Below, in pieces: positions 57,262 through 64,000 of a DNA stretch of 64,000 bases. The notes below the pieces were generated by a model. That model had not been told where the DNA came from. It saw only the letters and a list, made by a program, of their open reading frames with translations, and did no database searches. The DNA is taken from the NCBI GenBank assembly GCA_037176845.1, contig JAYKXP010000003.1, positions 1,178,001 to 1,242,000 of the forward strand, read 5' to 3'. The position numbers were made by a program, and so were the translations under genes. Source of the DNA: Paramarasmius palmivorus (Eukaryota; Basidiomycota; Agaricomycetes; Agaricales; Marasmiaceae). Position 1 is the stretch's first letter, and each line of letters begins with the position of its first letter.

Positions 57262-57628
57262 CGCAAAACAAATGCCTGAACGACGAGGATAGCAACCTCA
57301 TCGCGAGAGTATAAAAGTGTTCTGCATTGTGAAGAGGCGCTCGAGCTAGTATGTAACGTGCAAACGGCCGCTTTGGCTGTATTCAGACGAGTCCATGTTT
57401 TGGGACGGCCGCGTGTCTGGTAATGTGATGGTGATGGTGATAGAGATTCAGATTGCCGGCCGCGCAAAGTGTTGAGAAGAGAATGCCGGCCTAGGCTTCT
57501 GGTCAGTCCCACGCCACAGTGCCTGAAAGAACTCGTTGATTTTGGATCTTAGTGACACGCTATCATCGTGGAGCGAAGAAGATTTTTTTTTTTCATAACA
57601 TGGATCTACAAACGAACATCTACATAAT
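57262..57628. promoter_or_regulatory. Upstream region of the FAD oxidase
   Basis: About 370 bp between the start of the FAD-oxidase gene and the stop of the ABM-type gene, both on the minus strand. It should hold the oxidase promoter and the 3' UTR of the ABM gene. A T-run lies at about 57581-57593. No other feature is seen. Confidence 0.4.
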
Positions 57629-58318
57629 CTATAATGTCAACCTCCTTAGTCTAGCGTGCTTCGCATTGAATTCCGTCAATCGCACGGTCTCATTGTAGAT
57701 ATCCTGGGCATATGGAGCACTCAGAGCTGCTTTATGATCCTAAAAATAACCATCAGTATAGGTATTCTCCGAAATAAGAAAGTAACCCACATCGAGAGAC
57801 TCCCATCCGATTACGAACACGTACTGCTGGTCGTTGTCCTTTGCCGTGCCATTCACACCAGCAATTGCTCCTTTCGTCATTTTCATCCCGCCCAGGGTCG
57901 TCTCGAGACATTTGAGCCATGCTTCTCTGGCGAAAGGGTCTCGCAAAGTAGCAAAAGCAAACTCGGACACCGGCGCGTCGTCAAAAACATTGTTGATGTC
58001 GGTTGCTGGCGATAGCAGAGTAAGAGTGCTAATGCCAGAGGGGATCAACACCTTGCGTGCCTCCCAACCAATCCACTCTGTGAAGAGTAAGTATAACATT
58101 CATCGACGTGTCCTAGACTACCTCACCAAGGACATAGTATCCATAGTTAGGGTCCTCAATCTGATTTCCGGCCCAGACTCTGCAGCGGTTCAGATTTAGT
58201 TACTAGTTCCCATGTTCATCTGTAACGACACTTACCGCGTCAGACCTTCGACTCCAGTTAATTCGGGTGGGTCTTGTTTCTCAAAGTTGCTCACTAGAAC
58301 GATTTCGAGGTGCGCCAT
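57629..58318 (-). CDS. ABM-type dimeric alpha/beta-barrel protein
   Basis: Five exons give about 165 aa. The start at 58318 gives MAHLEIVLVSNFEKQDPPEL, followed after introns by LRVWAGNQIEDPNYGYYVLE, WIGWEARKVLIPSG, FDDAPVSEFAFATLRDPFAR and YVFVIGWESLDDHKAALSAP. The WESLDDHKA block and repeated beta-alpha layout fit the fungal antibiotic-biosynthesis-monooxygenase/stress-responsive barrel fold. Members range from true monooxygenases and cyclases to proteins of unknown role; no catalytic residue can be assigned here. It lies between the FAD oxidase and the cyclase and is divergent from the latter, so a shared promoter is possible. Confidence 0.65.
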
Positions 58319-58495
58319 GGGGGATCAGCCTTGAATTAGAGTATCGGTCAGTAGTCCGCCTATATACGAGAGAGTCAGTACCAGTGACGACACGGCCGCC
58401 GGCCGCTTGTCTGCCCCAATTGTCGGTGCTAAACACTGTCTACTCGTCCATGCTTCAGAGTGAGGGGTCTATGCATGTCCTAGTGGCCCCACTCC

Positions 58496-58501
58496 TATAA
58501 A
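58496..58501 (+). promoter_or_regulatory. TATA box of the terpene cyclase gene
   Basis: TATAAA, 36 bp before the start codon at 58538 in the 219-bp spacer shared with the ABM-type gene. The distance implies a very short 5' UTR. Confidence 0.5.
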
Positions 58502-58537
58502 GGGCTCCTACTGCAATCTACTTCCCCACCTTTCGAC

Positions 58538-60299
58538 ATGAATCCTACTATAGACACTCTCTTCTTCGATCTGGGCGATGTCCTATTCACCTGGTCTCCC
58601 TCGACTCAACTTCCCTCGGTTCCTCCAAAAACTCTTCGTAAAATTCTCGAGTCCGCTACCTGGTTCGAATACGAGAAAGGTAGAATCTCCGAGGACGCCT
58701 GTTACGCCACTGTCGCAGCCGAATTTTCCATATCACCCGATCATGTTCGCGAGGCCTTCCAGGCTGCGAGAGACACTTTGACTTCACGTCCCTTCATGGT
58801 GGACCTAATACGCCAACTGAAGCCTGGACGAAAGGTGTACGCCATGTCGAATATCTCCGCACCTGATTGGTTGGTCCTCAGCAAGAAGAATGCAGACTGG
58901 TCGATTTTCGATGACGTTTTCACCAGCGCAGCCGTCGGTGAGCGCAAGCCTAACATCGGATTTTACCGCCATGTCCTCGGAGCCACCGGTGCTGACCCAG
59001 CGAGATCCGTCTTTGTAGACGACAAGTTGGACAATGTCCTCGTCGCTCGTTCGTTCGGCATCCACGGGGTTGTCTACGACACCTTCGAAAATGTTCAGCG
59101 CTCTCTTTTGAACCTCTGCCTAGATCCCATTGCTCGTGCCCGGAGCTTTCTCTATAACAACAGACGCAACCACCTGTCATACACCAATACCGGGGTGACG
59201 ATCCAGGAGAACTTTGCCCAGCTCCTCATACTCGAAGCCACAGGCGATCCATCATTAGTCGATTACACCAAGCACGATGGCCAATTCAACTTCTTCCGAG
59301 GAGCAGGTGAGCTCACTACAGCCAAATTCCCCTGCGATGCCGATACTACCTCCATCGGCTTGACTATTGCCCCGCACGTTTCGCCAATAACCAGAAACCG
59401 CATCATGGATGACATCCTTCAGCTACGCAACTCGGATGGTGTCATTCAAGTTTATTTCGATTCATCTCGGCCGAGGATAGACCCCGTGGTATGCGTGAAC
59501 GTTCTGACGCTATTCCACGAGAACGGTCGAGGCGAGGAGTTGAAAGAGACTTTTGATTGGGTTGAGAATGTGTTGAGATATGGAGCGTACGAGGCAGGAA
59601 CAAGGTATTATGAACCGGCAGAAGCATTCTTGTTGTATGTGATACCTCTGCTTCCTTTGATTCAATGCTAACTCGACCCGATAGCTTCCTCTCGCGTCTT
59701 CTCTCCGCCTCGACCAAAGCTAGGCAACGACTCGGAGCTCTATTTGTTCAACGAGTCCGCGAACGTATCGGGCTAAGAGCAGATGCGCTGGCTCTCGCCA
59801 TGCGGATTCTATGCGTTCTTGCCGTCTCTTCTTTAGGCCTTTCTCCACCCATTGATGTGACTGTAGACGTGCAAGCATTGAGGAATATGCAAGAGATAGA
59901 TGGAGGATGGGCTGATGGCTGGTTCTACAAGTACGGAGCAAGTGGTGTGCTGATAGCCAACAGAGGTTTTACGACGGCATTGGGAATGAATGCGCTGAAG
60001 GGATTCAAGGAGTGGGAAGAGAAATCATCGAGAATCGTGGAGGTTCCGAAGGAAAGGATTCCGGTCGTGAAGCCGGAAGTTGTGCATAGTCAAATGAGGT
60101 GTGCTATATCTTCTGCTTTTCACTCCCGCACTGACATATTGGCTTAACAGTGCCCCGAGTGTTCCTCATGGGATGCGGTACGCTGTTATCTTCCTGTGAC
60201 GAGCAATTGGCTAACAATCTTAACAGCCGATGGGTGGAAGCGCTTTGCTTTGTTGGCGTAGGCATTGCAGGATCCTACGCTGCTCGTGGGTTGGTGTAA
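58538..60299 (+). CDS. HAD/terpene-cyclase fusion, drimane-type sesquiterpene synthase candidate
   Basis: Four exons (58538-59634, 59685-60098, 60151-60177, 60227-60299) give 536 aa. Residues 1-185 are a HAD domain: motif I FFDLGDVLF (D11), II YAMSNIS, III Lys137 in GERKPNIGFY, IV FVDDKLDN (160-167). From about 200 an alpha-barrel terpene-cyclase beta domain follows, with the class II protonation motif DADTT at 267-271 (FPCDADTTSIGL) and a Gly/Trp-rich end (MQEIDGGWADGWFYKYGASG). This two-part layout with DxDTT is that of fungal drimane/albicanyl-type cyclases, which cyclise farnesyl diphosphate by protonation; some relatives also remove phosphate. The C-terminus is hydrophobic (ALCFVGVGIAGSYAARGLV). 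The exact product cannot be read from sequence. Confidence 0.85.
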
Positions 60300-60676
60300 G
60301 CCGTGTGAACTGTATGACTAGGGAAAAATGTATTACATTTCTTGTTCGATAATCAAACGCAAACTAACAAACACGAGTCTTGACATACTGGAGTCGTCTT
60401 GCGGTGGATATGCCTCGGTCATGCTTCATTCGGCTGCATTTCATCTCAGGTAGCCGTACGTCATGCACAATAAGGCTCGGACTCTCGAGAGACGTTTTAT
60501 AATTTCAATTGTTATTAACATTCTCGACCTTTATACAGGAATAGACGATCATTGAACACGGTAAAACAAAATAAATTACTTCACCTGGTATCCGAATACA
60601 CCATGGTGCAGCTGACCAGGAGACAAAGTTGAGATACGCAGTTGAAGAGACTGACGTAAACATACATCCTCCGTTC
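60300..60676. other. Intergenic region between convergent cyclase and RBM42-like genes
   Basis: About 380 bp, A/T-rich, no frame of note. It probably holds both 3' UTRs. Confidence 0.5.
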
Positions 60677-61487
60677 CTAATAAGGCTTGTGCCTGTTCTT
60701 CTTGAGCTCTTTCTCTAGCTGCTTGGCCTTTCGGTGACCAATCTCGACGGGACGAATAGCTGTTTGGTCGGCTTTCTTGAGTTTGATTGGTCTATTCCCG
60801 ACGTATTTACCTGGTGGGTAATTATGAGTAGCTGCACCAAAATAGATACTTAGGACGCACCATCCATTTCCTTCCAGGCCTTCAAGAAGTCTTCCGGATC
60901 TGAGAAAGCAACAAAGCCATACTTAGCCTAAGATTTCAAGGTCAGAGCTAATTTTTATAACCACGGGAAGAAAGACCTGCCTTTCCACTGAGTCGATCCC
61001 GAATGACTCGTGCCTTTTGAAATGAGGAGTATTTATCGAATGCATTTGACAGTACGTCGTCCGAGACATCGTTGCTAAGGTCTCCAACAAACAGCCTGAA
61101 CCATGCTGACGGGGAAGACCATGAGAGACCATAAACGGGCTACGAAAATGCACCTACCAGGGTTCCACTCGAGTAACGTCTGATCTTCCCAAACCTTTCC
61201 TCCGCCTTTCCTCAGTACAGTTGTCCTCTTTCCTCCTTTCGCAAGCTTTCCACCACTCCCCCACGTTTATCGATCATGGCTCCGGGGACATAAACCGATT
61301 GCTGAGCTAGGATACCGACATCGTATTCGTAAGCGTTTGCTGGTACTGGTGCTTGATGAGAGGATGAGGAACCGGGCATGAAAGATGGGCCTGCATATGG
61401 TTTATGATATGGGTTTATGTCGTATGAAGACGAAGACGATGATTGAGCAGCATATTGAGCGGTGTACGGGTTGGCGTAAGGATCCAT
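60677..61487 (-). CDS. RNA-binding protein, RBM42-like (single RRM)
   Basis: The N-terminus is Tyr/Ser/Pro-rich (MDPYANPYTAQYAAQ). A linker TTVLRKGGGKVWEDQTLLEW leads into one RRM: RNP2 LFVGDL, then SDDVLSNAFDKYSSFQKARV, and RNP1 KYGFVAFSD with EDFLKAWKEMDG. The tail reads KADQTAIRPVEIGHRKAKQL then EKELKKNRHKPY. This layout is that of the RBM42 family, linked to mRNA splicing and binding. To connect the N-terminus to KRTTVLRK the frame must shift, which a 50-nt intron with weak signals (GTTTAT...GAAAG) after LAQQS would do. The start at 61487 is the first ATG; it is divergent from the F-box gene, 62 bp apart. Confidence 0.82.
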
Positions 61488-61549
61488 TGGTGTGGTGGTC
61501 ACGCACAGAAAGGCTGTAAAGCTCTTTTCCCACGGTTCAGCTCTCTTTC

Positions 61550-62879
61550 ATGGAACCTCATCGAACTAGTTCAGCCCAAGAAAATGGACGACTCGCTGAG
61601 AGGCACACACTCTCGACTCCGGGAAACATTTTAGCCGTGGAAATTGTTGAGCTTATTCTCGACAATTTGGATGCGAAACGGGATATCCAAGCCTGCACTC
61701 TTGTGTGTGGCGCCTGGCGTTATCCAAGCCAAAAGAGATTCTTTCAGAGTACGTTTTTTTATCATCGCGAGTCCGTCACCTTTCTTATGAGAATTGCAAT
61801 GTTTAGCCATCAGTAGAAGAGTAGCTCAATTCAAATACCGAGATATTCCAGATAGATTTCTACCTTTCGTTCATCATCTTCGATTGTTGGACTTTGCCCA
61901 GGATGGTCGAATGACCGGCCTGACCAACCTGATCGAATGTCTACCTCTGTTCACTCATCTTCGTAAACTCACTCTTCATCGGTTCTGCGTCAGTGATGAA
62001 TTGGCCATCACATCGACGAAGGCAAATGGCATATTCAAGGCATTGGACAGTTTGCCCCGGCTTCAGGCATTGTGCCTTGACAATGTCTCCTTCTCCAGCC
62101 CTAGCGTTACGGTATCCTTCCTCGCGAGGGACTGTTTTCGCGAGATTCAAACCCTCAGCCTTCAAAAAGTTCGCAGTGTCCGCGCGTTTTGGGCACACCG
62201 CGTACTAGCCGATTTCGCAGATCTAGTCCTGCAACCCTCGCCATTGAACGTCGAGATTTCAGACTGTGAACCAGAAGTCTATCAACTTTTTGTTAAAGCC
62301 GGAATCTTCGACAAAACCAAGGCTTTGCGGTGTGTCGGGTGGCGAAGTTCCTCATGGAAGGATTGTATTCAGGATTCCGTTTCTAGTGTTTCTTATCGCT
62401 CACCTTACGAGGGCGTTACGCACTTGCAGACTGAAGCCGAAATTAGTACGTCCTCCAACTTCTTCATGTTCTAAGGCTTATTTTACCCGTCAGATGAGAA
62501 GGTTCACTGGGGGCAGTGGCACCCGGTCAACGTCGTGAATTTTCCCAATCTCATACAACACTCAGTCAGAGTTGGTCCCATTCTTGCTTGGGACTCAGAT
62601 CCCTTTTTACTGGGCACAGAAGCTGCCCCTTCTCTGCGACGCATTCTCCTCGAACTATGTGTCTGCCTGGAACCGAAAAACTTCGCAAGGCTTGACACAC
62701 TATTGGTTAAGATTCCTGGTGTAAGGAAGATCATTGTGCTCACTGGACTAGCCAAAGGTACCAGCGAACAGGTTCGCAAAAATCTTCCACATGCGGTTTG
62801 GACGGGAAGGTTAGAGCTATATGACAGTTGGAGCGAGGTCCCGAAGGAGTTGTTGGATGTACCATTCTGTGATCTGTAG
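61550..62879 (+). CDS. F-box protein 1 of a tandem pair
   Basis: Three exons give about 400 aa. After a polar leader of ~25 residues comes an F-box-like helix set (NILAVEIVELILDNLDAKRD, IQACTLVCGAWRYPSQKRFF), which binds Skp1 in SCF ubiquitin ligases. The rest resembles the irregular leucine-rich region of basidiomycete F-box proteins: FLPFVHHLRLLDFAQDGRM, LIECLPLFTHLRKLTLHRFC, LDSLPRLQALCLDNVSFSSP and FREIQTLSLQKVRSVR. The introns fall after KRFFQ (61749-61806) and after QTEAEI, at the same places as in its neighbour. The target is unknown. Confidence 0.8.
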
Positions 62880-63014
62880 TACCATAACCCGAAGTGACTG
62901 TTGGTTTGTACTTTCTTGATAGAGCTGCTTTAATCGCAACTTTTAACTTTTGACTCGATCGAACGCCAAAATTAAACTCCTTTTTCTCACGCTGCCTCTT
63001 TCTTCCTCACACTC

Positions 63015-64000
63015 ATGAAGATCGATATAGGAACTCATGCAGATGAACAGCTTTTCGAGAAACACATACCCTCGACTACAGCGAAAACACTCCCCACAGA
63101 GATAATCAGTCTTATTGTTGATCAGTTAGAGTCGAAAAGGGACATTCAAGCCTGCACTCTACTGTGTGGCACTTGGCGCTATCGCAGCCAAGAGGAGCTC
63201 TTTAGAGGTACGTATATCTTTATGCTTGTTCTTGTTATACCGATATCTGACAGATCTACAATGCTCAGATATTAGCAGGAGGGCTGCGAACTTCAATCTT
63301 CGATACTTTCCGAGTGGATTACTGCCCTTTGTCCGCCACCTTCGATTGGTGGACGCGTGGGACGGCTCCACCTACCACGGTAGACGGCAAAGAAGTGACA
63401 CCGACATTTCGAATCTGGTCCAATACTTGCCTATCTTCACACATCTCCAAAGTCTTACCTTTGACCGAATCGGCTTCAATGATGAAGTGGCCTATGGGTT
63501 ATCAGACGAACCCTTTGGACGCAGTGGCACAGAAGGATTATTCAAGTCACTGGACAAACTACCTCGATTGCAAACATTATCCTTACATAGGATATCTTTC
63601 TCTACTTCTCACTTGTTGCTTTCATTCCTTGCGAGAGATTGCTTTCGCAACATTCGAACTCTCAGTCTGCAACGCGTGGATACTATCGTTGGTAGTACCC
63701 TCCCACAAGCCGGCTTTGCAGATCTTTTACTGCAAGCTTCTCTCCACAATGTCGAAATTGTGGACCACTCGGTTTCCACGCTCCCGAGCCTCTTCTGGGC
63801 AGGTGTGCTTTCCAAAGTGAAAACTTTGCAGTGCCGCATCGTCGATGAAGAATATAGTTTTTGGACAGATTGTGTCGGATTTCGAGATCCCAAACGCGAT
63901 GCCCTTCCTTTCGAGTCTGTTACCCATCTACAGACAGAAGTTCACAGTAGGTGTAACTGTTCAACATTCGTCGTTTATTCTGACTGGTTACTCTATATTT
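63015..64000 (+). CDS. F-box protein 2 of a tandem pair (cut by right edge)
   Basis: Paralogue of the preceding gene in the same orientation, 135 bp downstream. The F-box reads KTLPTEIISLIVDQLESKRD then IQACTLLCGTWRYRSQEELF, and the next exon ISRRAANFNLRYFPSGLLPF with VRHLRLVDAW. LRR-like parts follow: LVQYLPIFTHLQSLTFDRIG, LDKLPRLQTLSLHRISFSTS and FRNIRTLSLQRVDTIV. Intron 1 (63208-63268) is at the same codon as in the first gene. A second intron begins near 63948 (GTAGGT) at the equivalent place, and the window ends inside it, so the last exon is missing. Confidence 0.8.

Overview
The window is nuclear DNA from a basidiomycete fungus, most likely a mushroom-forming agaricomycete. Genes are densely packed on both strands. 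Almost every gene is cut by introns of about 47-65 nt with GT(A/G)NGT donors and CAG/TAG acceptors. The predicted proteins match conserved fungal families plus lineages typical of Agaricomycetes: a DUF7704 membrane protein, an RTA1-like protein, expanded F-box proteins and a HAD-fused drimane-type sesquiterpene cyclase. I saw no tRNA, rRNA, transposon or CRISPR array. Exon boundaries were read by eye from splice signals and frame continuity. Coordinates given for each gene run from start codon to stop codon, introns included.

Layout. 1-131: 5' end of a secreted-protein gene. 0.2-12 kb: RRN7 (Pol I factor), a Ser-rich coiled-coil protein, the RNA exonuclease REX3, the COMPASS subunit ASH2 and the ceramide synthase LAG1. 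12-24.6 kb: a Gfd2/YDR514C-like nuclease-fold protein divergent from the centromeric histone CENP-A, then COX18, ribosomal protein eL6, a pyrimidine 5'-nucleotidase, a small coiled-coil protein, a PHAF1/UPF0183 protein, an unknown protein and the DNA polymerase epsilon subunit DPB2. 25-33 kb: ORC2, the double-domain fluoride exporter FEX, a DUF7704 protein and VID27. 33-39 kb is more accessory: a short orphan gene, an RTA1-like protein, a small secreted protein, an Rpr2/Rpp21-like zinc protein and a BTB protein. 39-48 kb: SSD1/Dis3L2, the catalytic subunit of NAD isocitrate dehydrogenase, VPS24 and a Kre9-like GPI protein.

49-60 kb looks like a specialised-metabolism neighbourhood. It holds a Zn2Cys6 regulator, a decayed gene, a C2H2 regulator, a secreted FAD-linked oxidase, an ABM-type alpha/beta-barrel protein and the HAD/terpene-cyclase fusion with a DxDTT motif. 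The simplest reading is a small drimane-type sesquiterpenoid locus: the cyclase makes the bicyclic scaffold and the neighbours may oxidise it or control its expression. The cyclase assignment is well supported by its motifs; the grouping into a pathway is inference. The right end holds an RBM42-like RNA-binding protein and two tandem, clearly paralogous F-box genes, the second cut by the window edge.

Most notable points: the DxDTT cyclase fusion and its neighbours; an SSD1 homologue that keeps all four metal-binding aspartates lost in yeast Ssd1; a DEDDh-like residue set in the Gfd2-like protein; three frame-supported GC-AG introns; a stop-interrupted relic between the two regulators; and a minus-strand stretch at about 36.2-36.6 kb with two consensus introns but no recognised gene.
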